Source: Paraburkholderia translucens (GTDB lineage Bacteria; Pseudomonadota; Gammaproteobacteria; Burkholderiales; Burkholderiaceae). Taken from it: a DNA stretch of 64,000 bases. The translations under genes and the position numbers were made by a program. The stretch's first letter is position 1. The number at the start of each line of letters is the position of its first letter. This document shows, one piece after another, positions 47,940 through 57,295 of the stretch. Location: positions 372,001-436,000 of the forward strand of contig NZ_JAJITC010000002.1 of the NCBI RefSeq assembly GCF_020881035.1, in the 5' to 3' direction. The notes beneath the pieces are model-generated. The model was given only the letters and a program-made list of their open reading frames with translations, searched no databases and was not told the origin of the DNA.

Positions 47940-49187
47940 TCATGCGTCCTGCGATGTGCCCTCTGGCGCCTGCGGCGTCTCACCGGGGGCCGGCACCTTC
48001 GCGCGCAGCCGGTCCACAGCCAGGTCGCGGATCTTGCCAACGATGCGTCTGATCTGCTCCATCGCAAGCGGTACCTCGGCGAGCCGGCCGCGCCACGTGA
48101 GCATGATGAAGCGGTGCTCGTGCCAGGTTTTACGATTGGACCATCGTTCCTTGTAGATGGAATAGTACGGCCGGAAGTCGACATCGCGGCCGCTCGCGTG
48201 CGCCCATCGCGCGATGCGGTCGATGAGGAGGTTGCCGACAGAGAACGCGGCATACGCTTCGTCGTAGGTGGTGATGTAGTACTCGATGGTGCGCGGCCCG
48301 ACGATATTGAGCGCTGCAGCCACGGGCGAGCCGTTCAGTTTCACAAAATAAACGAGCGGCGTTGTTACGAGATCAATTCGTCTCGCGAGGTCGATGAAGA
48401 AATCGCGCAACTGATCGTCCATCAAATACGCCGTGTGGAGCCCGCGAGCGAGTGCCCAGCGGCGCTTGTTGGCAAAGAGCCAGGTCAGCACCTCACGGGC
48501 GTCGTCGGCGTTCTGGCACCAGCCGTACTCCACCTGACCCCGGTCGGCGAGGCGCCGCGCACGACGGCGCAGGGGTCCCCGCAGCGACTCGGGCCGCGTG
48601 GCGAGATAGGCGTCGTAGGTTGCGAAACTGGACAGCGCGATCGAGTAGCCGTCCAGGCGGCGCCAACGTGCCGGTATTGCGCCCCTTACCCACGACTGGG
48701 GCGTATGGGCGAGTGCGGCGGCGAGCGGGGCATTGCAGTCGAGCATGCGCAGCTCCAGCACGTCGGCTTTGACGTCGCGCAACGCGTCGAGCGCGGCGGT
48801 GTAGACGCGTGCATCGGCAGGATCGGCAAGGAGCGGGCCGCCGTACTCCTCGTCGTTTCCGCAGCCGAGCGTGCGGGCGACGCGATATCCGCCCCGCCGC
48901 CCGATCATCAGCGGCCAGAGGGCGACGAGCGCCGCGCCGTCCGACACCAGCACGACGCTGACCGTCTCGCCGCGCGCGAATGCGTGCTCAGCCGCTACTT
49001 CGCTGAACGTGAAATCGAGGCCAGGCCGGTATGCGATGGCGAGTGTTTCCCATGCCCCACGCAGTCGTGCGACGTCGGCCGGCGAGCGGCACACGCGGAC
49101 TTCGTGAGAGAAGGAACCTGTAACGGGACGGGCGGCAATGTCAGGGCTCACAGCAGCTTCGATCGGCGTATTGCGCATGATGAGCAT
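47940..49187 (-). CDS. CelD/BcsL-like GNAT acetyltransferase of the second polysaccharide locus
   Basis: A 415-residue protein with tandem GNAT-like folds. The N-terminal part, VCRSPADVARLRGAWETLAIAY, and the central VKLNGSPVAAALNIVGPRTIEYYITTYDEAYAAFSVGNLLIDRI, are the CelD/BcsL acetyltransferase (FemAB-related) pattern. Family members occur in cellulose and exopolysaccharide loci and are thought to transfer acetyl or aminoacyl groups to glycans. M4 (ATG at 49176-49178), preceded by CGAGGA, is as likely a start as M1. It follows the glycosyltransferase by 102 bases and ends the locus, convergent with the MFS gene. Confidence 0.85.
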   Translation of the reverse strand: MLIMRNTPIEAAVSPDIAARPVTGSFSHEVRVCRSPADVARLRGAWETLAIAYRPGLDFTFSEVAAEHAFARGETVSVVLVSDGAALVALWPLMIGRRGGYRVARTLGCGNDEEYGGPLLADPADARVYTAALDALRDVKADVLELRMLDCNAPLAAALAHTPQSWVRGAIPARWRRLDGYSIALSSFATYDAYLATRPESLRGPLRRRARRLADRGQVEYGWCQNADDAREVLTWLFANKRRWALARGLHTAYLMDDQLRDFFIDLARRIDLVTTPLVYFVKLNGSPVAAALNIVGPRTIEYYITTYDEAYAAFSVGNLLIDRIARWAHASGRDVDFRPYYSIYKERWSNRKTWHEHRFIMLTWRGRLAEVPLAMEQIRRIVGKIRDLAVDRLRAKVPAPGETPQAPEGTSQDA

Positions 49188-49289
49188 CCTCGGTCCGATG
49201 CGACGCGCGGCTGCACCTCAGGCGCCCCCGCGTCTGGTTCGAACGCCTCGTGGCCATGCACGACGCGCTCATGAAAGTCGCCGGCCGCA

Positions 49290-50585
49290 TCATCTGCTGG
49301 CGACGACTTCAACATTCGTTCTGTTGGCGTTTTTGGGGTTAAGCGGCTGCTTCTGCAGCAGCTCGGCTTTGCGTTGCGCCTCGATCAATTCGAGCACGCC
49401 TGCATCGATCTGGTCGGCCTCGACTTCGCGGGACGCGACGAGAACGTCGGAGAGTGTCCGCAAGAGCCCCTGCTCACCAAATCGGCGCCGAACGTCCGCC
49501 ACCGCGATGTCGATCCGCGCGCGTCTTTGTTCATAGACTTGCCTTGCCACATTCAACACGGCGACGAACGATGCAATGTCGTGCTCGACGAAAACGATGG
49601 ATTTAAATGCGACCGCCAGATTCGCATCCGGCAGCGCGGTCGAGACGACCAATCGTCCCGTAGCGACATACTCGATCACTTTGAATGGAAATAGGCCGCC
49701 ACCCAAAGCCTCGATCGACTGATGAGGATTCAGAAGGACGTCGCAATCCGCCATCAGTTCGTAGACAGTGTCCTGATCGACGTATCCGTGAAAGAAAAAA
49801 TTAGGACGGCGAGCGCTCAGCGCTTCGAACTGTTCGGCAAGTGGTCCTCTTCCCGACACATGGAAGACGAAGTTATCTCCGAGGCGCTCGACCATCTCCG
49901 GCAACCAGTCAGCGCCCTTCTCGGGATGAAGCGTGCCGAAATAGCCAACCACGACCTGCTGCCTTCGTTCCTCGGAGAACGCCGGCCGCTTGGTGCAGGC
50001 TTCGATAAGCCCGGCCGACACGACGCCGGGGCAGAGTTGAGCATCGCAGCCACTGCGGCGGCGCTCGCGCTTCAGAAGCGAACGGTTGACGGCCAGGCAC
50101 AGATCGGGCTCCGGCAGCAGATAGCGCCAGGCGAGAAAATCGACCCAGGTCTTCGGATGCCATTTGCGCCGCGCCATCGCCGCGTCTTCGTACTCGAATA
50201 CGAAAGGTGCGTTGAAGCGCCGCTTCAGCGCGCGCGCGAGCATTGCCTCGAACGCGTACCCGTTATATGCCCAGATGAGCGTGGGTTCCCCCGCTTGGGC
50301 GATTTCCTTTGCTACCGCATCCACCTCGAACAGGTTGAGGAGCTTGCCGATCGGCCGCACCGGATACTGCCGCAAAACGATTTCGCGTACCGAGGCGTCC
50401 CCAATGCGACAGGTATATTCTTCACGCTTCTGCCAGACCTGCTTGGCGTGCAACGTGTTCACCAGCACGATTTTCTTCTCCAGCCGCGCGAGGAGCGACA
50501 GGAAAAAACCCATCTTGGTTTTCGCTGCGGGGTTGCCGAAATCTGAACCGTGCTTGACGCTGTAAGGGGCGATGATGACGAACAT
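49290..50585 (-). CDS. GT4-family glycosyltransferase
   Basis: A 431-residue GT-B glycosyltransferase. The start is MFVIIAPYSVKHGSDFGNPAAKTKMG; the donor-binding domain begins VVVGYFGTLHPEKGADWLPEMVERLGD and carries DCDVLLNPHQSIEALGGGLFPFKVIEYVATGRLVVST, the variant EX7E region of GT4. Probably adds one sugar of the repeat unit at the cytoplasmic side. It is the only glycosyltransferase of the second locus in the window, so most linkages must come from enzymes encoded elsewhere. The gap from wzx contains a possible 57-residue Cys-rich frame. Confidence 0.9.
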   Translation of the reverse strand: MFVIIAPYSVKHGSDFGNPAAKTKMGFFLSLLARLEKKIVLVNTLHAKQVWQKREEYTCRIGDASVREIVLRQYPVRPIGKLLNLFEVDAVAKEIAQAGEPTLIWAYNGYAFEAMLARALKRRFNAPFVFEYEDAAMARRKWHPKTWVDFLAWRYLLPEPDLCLAVNRSLLKRERRRSGCDAQLCPGVVSAGLIEACTKRPAFSEERRQQVVVGYFGTLHPEKGADWLPEMVERLGDNFVFHVSGRGPLAEQFEALSARRPNFFFHGYVDQDTVYELMADCDVLLNPHQSIEALGGGLFPFKVIEYVATGRLVVSTALPDANLAVAFKSIVFVEHDIASFVAVLNVARQVYEQRRARIDIAVADVRRRFGEQGLLRTLSDVLVASREVEADQIDAGVLELIEAQRKAELLQKQPLNPKNANRTNVEVVASR

Positions 50586-50676
50586 CGGCGATTCTCCTCA
50601 ATAGACGATCGCGATAGCTATCGAAAAGCGATTCGTATTCCGCTAGTCGATGTTTTATTGGGTTCCCGGTGGTTAG

Positions 50677-50850
50677 TTAAATATCGTCATTAGGTCCACG
50701 CACATCGCAGCATCGTTGAAAAAGTTCGGAACACCGCGGTCGCGGTGGCGAACACAATATCTCCTCACAAAAATATTCAATATAGGCACCAGCTTCGTTT
50801 TGTCCGATTTTGCCGCAGACGTCGCAGGACGGGATGAATAGCGTGCCCAT
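50677..50850 (-). CDS. Possible 57-residue Cys-rich protein coupled to wzx
   Basis: From an ATG overlapping the wzx stop as TAATG the frame encodes MGTLFIPSCDVCGKIGQNEAG then FCEEILCSPP and RCCDVRG, with seven Cys including one CxxC. The overlap suggests translational coupling. The composition fits a small metal-binding or disulfide protein, but there is no known family and chance cannot be excluded. Confidence 0.35.
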   Translation of the reverse strand: MGTLFIPSCDVCGKIGQNEAGAYIEYFCEEILCSPPRPRCSELFQRCCDVRGPNDDI

Positions 50851-52175
50851 TACCGCGACGCAAGCGGTTCGTTGGCGCGCGACGGCTCGTTTGCTGCCGC
50901 GAAGGCAATATTGACGACGACGACCATCGCGAGTTCGATGCCGACGACCGCGGCTATCGGTGCCGCGATGCCGAGAGTCGGCACGAGCACTCGAGCCATC
51001 ACCAGGGCAAGTGCACTGACAATGCAAAAGCGCAGCGATACCCCGATGTGGCGGTTCGTCGCGATGAGCGCGATGAGCTTGACCTGATAAACAGCGGTCA
51101 AGGCGGTCGCGCCGAGAAGCGGCAACAACACCTGCGGCTCGTAACTGAGTCCGCCGCGCCCCCAGAAAGCGATGATGGATCGTCCCGCTAGCGCGATCCC
51201 GGTGAGGCACAGCACTGACGCCGCGATCAGCGCCTGTTCGGTCCGTACTCTGAGCCGCTCCGCGACCGCGGTTTGACCGAGTCCGTACAACATCGAAAAG
51301 CGCGGCCAGATCGAATGGCCAACCACGTTGATCAGCTGCGTCACCGTGCGAGAAAGCGTCCGGTAGGTGGAGAAGACCACCAGCGCCCGCGCGCCGAGCA
51401 CGTTCCCGACGAGCAGAGTCAGACCCTGGACACTGAGGGCAGAGCCGAGCGTAAAGCCAAGATAGGCGAAGCCCAGAGGCAAAAGTTCACGTATCTCCGT
51501 CAACGACGCCCCGGTAAAGCTGATGCCGAGTTGCGGCACGAGCCTGTGCGCATAGAGCGTGAGCGCGGTCTGACAGATGAGGCGCGTGACAAACATGGCC
51601 AACGCCACGCCGAAAAAATTCGCGCCGAAAGCGAGCGCAGCCAGTCCCGCAGCCCATTCGCCGAGCCTGATCGACGACTGGATGAACGTGCCGTATGCGT
51701 AGCGGTCGATAATCCGGAAGCATGCGTCATACAGACTCGAGTACGTGCTCAGCAGCGCGCCTGCAATGAGCAGCACCAACGCGCCCCCGCCCTCCTTGCC
51801 GGCTGGAGAGAAAACGACGCAGCCAAGGGCGGTGAGGAGCATGCCGGCGAGCGCGAACAGCGTGACGCCGAGCAGCGCGCTTCGAAACGTCACCTTGGCG
51901 GCGTCGATGTCTCCTCTTGCCCAGGCGATGCAGGTCTTGGTCATCGCGACTGCGCTGAGGCCGACGTCGGACATCTGGAAGTAGGCCGGTATCGCCGCGA
52001 TCATCAACCATCGGCCATAGCGCTCCGCGCCCCAGTAATGCAGGAAGAAAGGCAGCGACGCGAGCTGTATGACTGCGGTGACGACCTGATTGTAGGAGTT
52101 CGCCGCGACACCAGAGAGAATGGGCATGCGCGCGAGCGAAAACCGGAGTGCACGGAGAAGGCGAAATGTCTTCAT
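50850..52175 (-). CDS. wzx: Wzx-type polysaccharide flippase
   Basis: A 441-residue protein with about 12 membrane helices in the MOP superfamily. The N-terminus has ANSYNQVVTAVIQLASLPFFLHYWGAERYGRWLM, matching the YG(x)W/L motif found early in RfbX/Wzx. It flips lipid-linked repeat units to the periplasmic face for Wzy. It lies 76 bases downstream of the second wzc, and the only glycosyltransferase of this locus follows. The first polysaccharide locus lacks a flippase, so this one may serve both. Confidence 0.9.
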   Translation of the reverse strand: MKTFRLLRALRFSLARMPILSGVAANSYNQVVTAVIQLASLPFFLHYWGAERYGRWLMIAAIPAYFQMSDVGLSAVAMTKTCIAWARGDIDAAKVTFRSALLGVTLFALAGMLLTALGCVVFSPAGKEGGGALVLLIAGALLSTYSSLYDACFRIIDRYAYGTFIQSSIRLGEWAAGLAALAFGANFFGVALAMFVTRLICQTALTLYAHRLVPQLGISFTGASLTEIRELLPLGFAYLGFTLGSALSVQGLTLLVGNVLGARALVVFSTYRTLSRTVTQLINVVGHSIWPRFSMLYGLGQTAVAERLRVRTEQALIAASVLCLTGIALAGRSIIAFWGRGGLSYEPQVLLPLLGATALTAVYQVKLIALIATNRHIGVSLRFCIVSALALVMARVLVPTLGIAAPIAAVVGIELAMVVVVNIAFAAANEPSRANEPLASR

Positions 52176-52251
52176 ATAGCTTCGGCGAACCAGGAACCCC
52201 AGGCAGACTTGACGACGTCCGCAGTGTCTATATCGTACGAGCCAGACTTGC

Positions 52252-54444
52252 CTACGCGTGGCCGTAGTACGACGAGTAACTTCTGCTGTGAGGCGGTATA
52301 TCGTTGAAAAGAATCCCGCTTGGCACCATGCCAGCTACGCGCAACCGGCCTACCGATTCACTGATGTCCTCGAGCGATTCCTTGCCGTATCGCACCACCA
52401 TCAGAATCGTACCGGCGTGCTTGCAGACGAGCATCGCATCGGTCACGGCAAGGATGGGAGGCGTATCGATGATCACCTTGTCGTACCGCAGCGAGAGTTG
52501 CTCTATCAAGGCGGCAAAGCGCGCGGAGTTCAGCAGATCGGCAGGTCTGGACGGATAGGAACCGCATGGCAGCAAGTCCACATCGGGGGCGACGTCGCGG
52601 ATCAGCGCGTCTTCCACGACGGCGTCACCTTCGAGAACTTCGGCCAGTCCCGGGCTCGCGCTTGCGCCAAAGTAGTCGTGAACGTCGCCACGGCGCATGT
52701 CGGCGTCGACAATGGCGACGCGCTTACCGTCCGTCGCCATGACGGCGGCAAGATTGGCGGCAAGGAACGATTTGCCTACTTCCGAATGCGGGCCAGTCAG
52801 CGCAATGACGGGATTGGTTGTCGATACGTCCGCAAATTGCAGCATGGTCCGCAGATTGCGAATGCCTTCCACGGCCACATCTTTGGGATCATGTACCGCG
52901 AGCAGCGGGGGACCGCCTCGCGAGCGCCGGGCGTCTTTCTGCAACCGGGCTTGCCTGTCGCTACGCATCACGACGGCTGACACCGGCACGCCCGTCACCG
53001 TCACGATGTCGTAGCTGCTCTCTGTTCCCCCTGAGCCCGCCTGCCGCACGAACGCGCATACCGTGCCGAGCAACAGGCCGAACACCGAGGAAAGGGCCAG
53101 CACAAGCGGCACCTTCGGCTTCACAGGCCGATCGGGCGACAGTGCGAAATCCACGACGCGCACGTTCAATGCCTGCGCGGCCTTGGCGACGCGTAACTCC
53201 TGCGCGCGATTCAACAGATTCGTATACAGGCTCGTGCTGACGCGCACCTCCCGTTGCAGACGCATCAAGGCCTGCTCGAGAGCAGGCAGCCCCGCCACTT
53301 GCCGGCTCAATGCGTCCCGGCGACGTTGAAGGTCGACGATCTGCGCGTCGACCGACGCGACCGCCGGATGCGCAACGTTAAAGCGCTGCGCCAGATCCGA
53401 GCTTTGCTGTTTCAAGTCCGTGAGCTTGGTGTCGAGCTCGACCGCCTGCTGTAGCAGAAGACGGCTCTCCTCATCGAGATTCACTGCGCCATGGGTTTCG
53501 CGGAATGCGTTATAGCGCTGCTCCGCGTCGTCCACTTCGGCGCGCAGACGCGGCAGTTGCTGGTCGAAGAGCGCAAGCGAGCGCTCAGCATCGGACTCCT
53601 TGCGTGCGTTGTTCTGGTTGAAGTACTCACGCGCGATGGTATTGACGGTGTCAGTCGCTTTCTGGCGGTCCGGGCCCTCTAGCGCAATGCCTATCATGCC
53701 CGATTGCTTGACTCGCTCTGCGACGATCAGCTTGTTCTGGAGGTCGGTGATCGTTTCAAGCAAGGGCGAGCGCGTCAGGGTAAATTCGGTGCCCGGTCCC
53801 GAAACGAGCTTGTCGATCAGAAGCTTCACCGGACCATATGCCGTCGTCCCCGTAACGACTGTGCCTACTACTCCGTCCGCGACCAACGTGCCCTGCGGGT
53901 CTGTGAGTTCGAAACGGCCATCGCCCGTAGCGGTGACCACGAACTGCTTGTTGAAGAGCGATGACGGAATATCGAAACGGGAAACGTCGATGCGTTCGCC
54001 ACCCCATGCAAAGCCCCTGAGACCGGGGACCGACGCGCCCGGCTGGCCGTCGGCCGCAAAACGTGCGGTCAATCCGCCCAGCAACGGAAAACGGCGGGGC
54101 TTCGCTTCGATGTCGAGATGCAGCTTACGCACCGCCTCGCCGATCACGAGCCGTGCGCCGAGCACCTCCATCTCGGTGTCCGAAGTGGTCCTCACATTGA
54201 AGATCGCGGCGAGCTGATTGAATGCAGGGTCGGTGTTGGGGTTTTGATTGTCGACCTGGATCAGCGCGTCAGCGCGATAGGTGGGCGGTGCCAGTAAAAC
54301 GTAAAGCACGCCGAGCGCGAAGACCGCGAGCGCGACCTTCACGATGAGCCGCCAGTGCACTTTCAACACGCTGGTGTAATCGGACAGACGAAGCTGTCCC
54401 GCGTCCCTGTTGCGTCGGTAAAGCAGAGTAGGATCGAAGGCCAT
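52252..54444 (-). CDS. Wzc-type co-polymerase / BY-kinase (second copy)
   Basis: A 730-residue paralogue of the kinase at 26034. It has a Wzz region with helices near residue 45 and 440, a periplasmic part, and a kinase with Walker [36 protein letters not shown] and IIDTPPILAVTDAML. The tyrosine cluster is short: SRSYSSYYGHA. ATG 54444 is preferred (GGAGAAG about six bases upstream); a TTG seven codons upstream is possible. No wza or phosphatase gene accompanies it. It probably sets chain length for the Wzx/Wzy pair of this locus. Confidence 0.94.
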   Translation of the reverse strand: MAFDPTLLYRRNRDAGQLRLSDYTSVLKVHWRLIVKVALAVFALGVLYVLLAPPTYRADALIQVDNQNPNTDPAFNQLAAIFNVRTTSDTEMEVLGARLVIGEAVRKLHLDIEAKPRRFPLLGGLTARFAADGQPGASVPGLRGFAWGGERIDVSRFDIPSSLFNKQFVVTATGDGRFELTDPQGTLVADGVVGTVVTGTTAYGPVKLLIDKLVSGPGTEFTLTRSPLLETITDLQNKLIVAERVKQSGMIGIALEGPDRQKATDTVNTIAREYFNQNNARKESDAERSLALFDQQLPRLRAEVDDAEQRYNAFRETHGAVNLDEESRLLLQQAVELDTKLTDLKQQSSDLAQRFNVAHPAVASVDAQIVDLQRRRDALSRQVAGLPALEQALMRLQREVRVSTSLYTNLLNRAQELRVAKAAQALNVRVVDFALSPDRPVKPKVPLVLALSSVFGLLLGTVCAFVRQAGSGGTESSYDIVTVTGVPVSAVVMRSDRQARLQKDARRSRGGPPLLAVHDPKDVAVEGIRNLRTMLQFADVSTTNPVIALTGPHSEVGKSFLAANLAAVMATDGKRVAIVDADMRRGDVHDYFGASASPGLAEVLEGDAVVEDALIRDVAPDVDLLPCGSYPSRPADLLNSARFAALIEQLSLRYDKVIIDTPPILAVTDAMLVCKHAGTILMVVRYGKESLEDISESVGRLRVAGMVPSGILFNDIPPHSRSYSSYYGHA

Positions 54445-54793
54445 TGGATTTCTTCTCCGCTGCAAGGATTTGCGGGAACTCTACAAGTGCACGTGCCCGT
54501 TGACGGTACTTCACCGCACATATCAAATGGGGTTTGCCTTCGCGTCGTATCGGGAAAGAATTGCTGCCAGGCCGGCAGGGCTGAAAATAATCCTGATTGG
54601 ACTTCGGGCATGCACAAATTGCAGAACAGCAACACGACCGGCGCACTCGTGCGCCGGCCGTGCCGGTTTTTCCGGTCGGCAAATTGCCCGCATCTTCAAT
54701 CGACGCTATTCGAAGGGCCGTCAACGAACAGCCTATATGTCTTCTTCGTGTCGCACCGTTCGTAATCGAACACTGCGTTGAATGAACCGCCTG
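54445..54793. other. Intergenic region upstream of the second wzc
   Basis: About 349 bases between the GNAT gene stop and wzc. Frames with several Cys occur on the minus strand, but they run into the wzc start in a different phase and look like chance. No terminator or repeat was identified. Confidence 0.4.
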
Positions 54794-55819
54794 TCAGAGG
54801 GTGTGAGAAAACACCGTGCCCGAACCGGGAACGATCCGGCGCTTGAGTGTTCGCACTATCGAATACATCGTACTCATGCGCTCGACACTGAGACGCTGCG
54901 TCAGCGTACCGCCAAATCCTTCCAGAAATTTGTATGTACCAACGCACGAGAAGCCGTCAAAATCGAACGTCAGTTTGCGTTCGAGCGCCCGCTGAATCGC
55001 CGTCCAGAGCAGCAAGCTGATCGCACCGCTATGCGCCTCGGGTTTGCGCGATGACAACAGGTAGTACATCGCATTCTGGTCCCAGACGAGACCGATGGCG
55101 GCCACGAGTTGGCCTCCGGGGCCGTACGCGCCCAGCAATTGCCCGGCTTTTCGATCGACGAACGCGCTGATGAGTTCGCGCATCACGTCACTTCCGTAGG
55201 CGTTCGTGCGCGCGCGTTCGAACAGATTCGCATCGTAGAAATTCATGAACTCAGTTGGCGTGGCGACCGGCGCGACGGTCAGTTTCTTGCCCGCGGTGCG
55301 GATGACGTTTCGCGTCTTGGTATGCAGCCGCGCCCAAACCTCATCGGCCGTGCGCTCTGGCGAGATCCGAAACGTATAGCGCGCGCAGACCGTGAAACCG
55401 TGCAGCGAAAAAGCGAGCGCATCTTCGACTCGCGGGTCGAACAACTGATAGAAGCAGTCGAAATGCGGCAACTGTTCGATCAGTTCCGATGTGATGACCT
55501 GGCGATGACGCTGTTCACGGGCGGGATCAAGGCCCATCGGTTTGATGACCGGGCCCAGTGTGCGCGTGAGCGGCGGCAAGCGAGAAATCACCCACCCGCC
55601 CTTGCGAGTGGAATAGTAAGGCAACTGTCCGAGCAACTCTTTACCGCGCTGAACCTTGACCATGCTCCAATGGCCACCGGTAGCAATATCGAGCCACCAC
55701 GGTTCACGAAAGATCGATTGCGCGGTGGGCTCGCCAGGCAGTCGTACCGGCGGGGCCGCGGATTCCACCATGCTGGCCTGAAGGCCATTGGAAACACTTT
55801 CATCAGCGAAAACCTTCAA
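54794..55819 (-). CDS. FemAB/GNAT-like acyltransferase
   Basis: A 341-residue protein of the Acetyltransf_6/FemAB type, without a signal peptide. The pattern is a first GNAT-like fold with EPWWLDIATGGHWSMVKVQRGKELLGQLPYYS, then ADEVWARLHTKTRNVIRTAGKKL (helix with basic residues) and the second fold VAAIGLVWDQNAMYYLLSSRKPEAHSGAISLLLWTAIQRAL, followed by FDFDGFSCVGTYKFLEGFGGTLTQRL. Such proteins in polysaccharide loci are thought to aminoacylate or acetylate sugars. Together with the CelD-like protein it gives this locus two different GNAT proteins. Confidence 0.85.
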   Translation of the reverse strand: MKVFADESVSNGLQASMVESAAPPVRLPGEPTAQSIFREPWWLDIATGGHWSMVKVQRGKELLGQLPYYSTRKGGWVISRLPPLTRTLGPVIKPMGLDPAREQRHRQVITSELIEQLPHFDCFYQLFDPRVEDALAFSLHGFTVCARYTFRISPERTADEVWARLHTKTRNVIRTAGKKLTVAPVATPTEFMNFYDANLFERARTNAYGSDVMRELISAFVDRKAGQLLGAYGPGGQLVAAIGLVWDQNAMYYLLSSRKPEAHSGAISLLLWTAIQRALERKLTFDFDGFSCVGTYKFLEGFGGTLTQRLSVERMSTMYSIVRTLKRRIVPGSGTVFSHTL

Positions 55820-56137
55820 GTTTGGCCTCGACGATTAGATCTTAGAGTTCCGTCGCAACAACGGGCCGGCGATGCGAATCCTTCGTACCGATGTCAACAA
55901 CAATGAATCCGCGGATTGCAGGATGCCGGTAGCCGTTCGCCCGAGTCTCCATCGGGCCGTCGTCTCCAGCGTACCCCGCCTCCGCACAAACATTCGAGTC
56001 CATCCGCTCCAAAAGCTGCGGGAATTGCAATCGTCGGGACATCTACACCGACGGTCGAACGCCCCGAACTACTGCGATGCCCTCCACCAGCCTGACGACG
56101 TTCGGGGAAAACGCCACTACCTCACTTTGTCCGCCGA
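55820..56137. other. Intergenic region between the FemAB-like and OafA-like genes
   Basis: About 318 bases. A 66-codon minus-strand frame at 55842-56042 is open but has no recognisable family or ribosome site. No terminator seen. Confidence 0.4.
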
Positions 56138-57295
56138 TCATTCGAAGGTCGGCGACTTCGCGATTCGGACAGCCAGCGCCGGTACCAGATATCTCCCTCC
56201 CGGCACGGCGGCGGCAATGCGCAACGCACCGTCTTCGATACGGTTTAGCAAGCCGCGCAGTTTCAAGGCACGCTTTTCCACGCCATGCCACGACATCATC
56301 GCAAAGAGGAGCGTAAGGGCGAGCGAAATCGGAAAATGAACGTACCAGGTAAGAGCGGCCGGGCCAAGCATCGCGGCCACAGTTTGCTGTATCGGGAAAC
56401 CGTATAGAAAGATGCCGTATGAGTAGTCGCCGCTTGCGACAAAACGGTGGCGTCGAGGCTGCGTGAGCCCGAGAAAGACTGTCAGATAGGTGGCTGGCAG
56501 CGCTGCGAAGTAATCCCCGCCGTGAACGGACAGGCAAATCAGCGCGACGACGCCAGATAGCACGCAGAGCCGTGCGCTCCAGACGATCCGGTCGCGAAAC
56601 TGGTACGCGCATACGCCATAAAAAAAACAGAGGACGAGCATCGGTCCGTGCACCGTCACGGCAACCGAACCAGGACGGAGCCCATGCACAACGAGCACCA
56701 CGTTCGCAGCAATCGATGCGCCAAGCAAAAGGTGCGGTCGTTGTGCCATGCCGGCATACGAGGCAATCGTCAATGCGACGTAACAGGCCAGCTCGAAGGG
56801 TAACGTCCACAATTGCTGATTGATTGCATCGGGCCACGGATTGCTGGCGAACATGCCGGGCAACGCGTAATGGACGTCTCCGAGCATGTTCAGGAAGTAA
56901 GCCCTGAACTGGGGATCAGTAAAATATTGATGAAGCGGCAGCGTCGTAAAGTACGGGCCGATCAGCAATGCGGCGATCAGCGTGTCTACTGCTAATGCGG
57001 GGAGCAGCCGCAGCACCCGCAGCCCGCAGAAGGACACGATCGTGCGGCACCGTTCGAAGCTGCCGGCGACCAGGAAGCCGCTCAGGGCGAAGAACATCGG
57101 CAAAATCAGCGCGAGTGGTGCCCGCGCGGGCCCGGACCATACCGCTAGAGTGAACGCGTGGCCATAACAGACGTTGATGGTGTGGCTCGCGACCACGAGG
57201 ACAGCGAGCACCAGACGCATGTAGTCGAAACCGGACGGCCTGTTTTTCGCATCGGCAAGCCGCGATCCCAATGTCGCTGCAAAGGGGGACATCAT
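56138..57295 (-). CDS. OafA-type membrane O-acyltransferase (acyltransferase 3 family)
   Basis: A 385-residue protein with about ten membrane helices. Family markers are FDYMRLVLAVLVVASHTIN at the N-terminus (variant of the conserved R-x10-H motif with the catalytic His), FFALSGFLVAGSFERC, and LWTLPFELACYVAL in the middle. It should O-acylate (often O-acetylate) a sugar of the lipid-linked unit or polymer. The start overlaps the stop of the sterol desaturase-like gene by ATGA, so the two are coupled. The C-terminal helix leads into a short basic tail. Confidence 0.9.
   Translation of the reverse strand: MMSPFAATLGSRLADAKNRPSGFDYMRLVLAVLVVASHTINVCYGHAFTLAVWSGPARAPLALILPMFFALSGFLVAGSFERCRTIVSFCGLRVLRLLPALAVDTLIAALLIGPYFTTLPLHQYFTDPQFRAYFLNMLGDVHYALPGMFASNPWPDAINQQLWTLPFELACYVALTIASYAGMAQRPHLLLGASIAANVVLVVHGLRPGSVAVTVHGPMLVLCFFYGVCAYQFRDRIVWSARLCVLSGVVALICLSVHGGDYFAALPATYLTVFLGLTQPRRHRFVASGDYSYGIFLYGFPIQQTVAAMLGPAALTWYVHFPISLALTLLFAMMSWHGVEKRALKLRGLLNRIEDGALRIAAAVPGGRYLVPALAVRIAKSPTFE

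Noticed and set aside
54363..54635. Cys-containing minus-strand frame before the second wzc
   Set aside because: Runs into the wzc start in another phase and has no ribosome site or conserved pattern.
55842..56042. 66-codon minus-strand frame between the FemAB-like and OafA-like genes
   Set aside because: No family, no ribosome site; open frames of this length are common by chance at this GC content.
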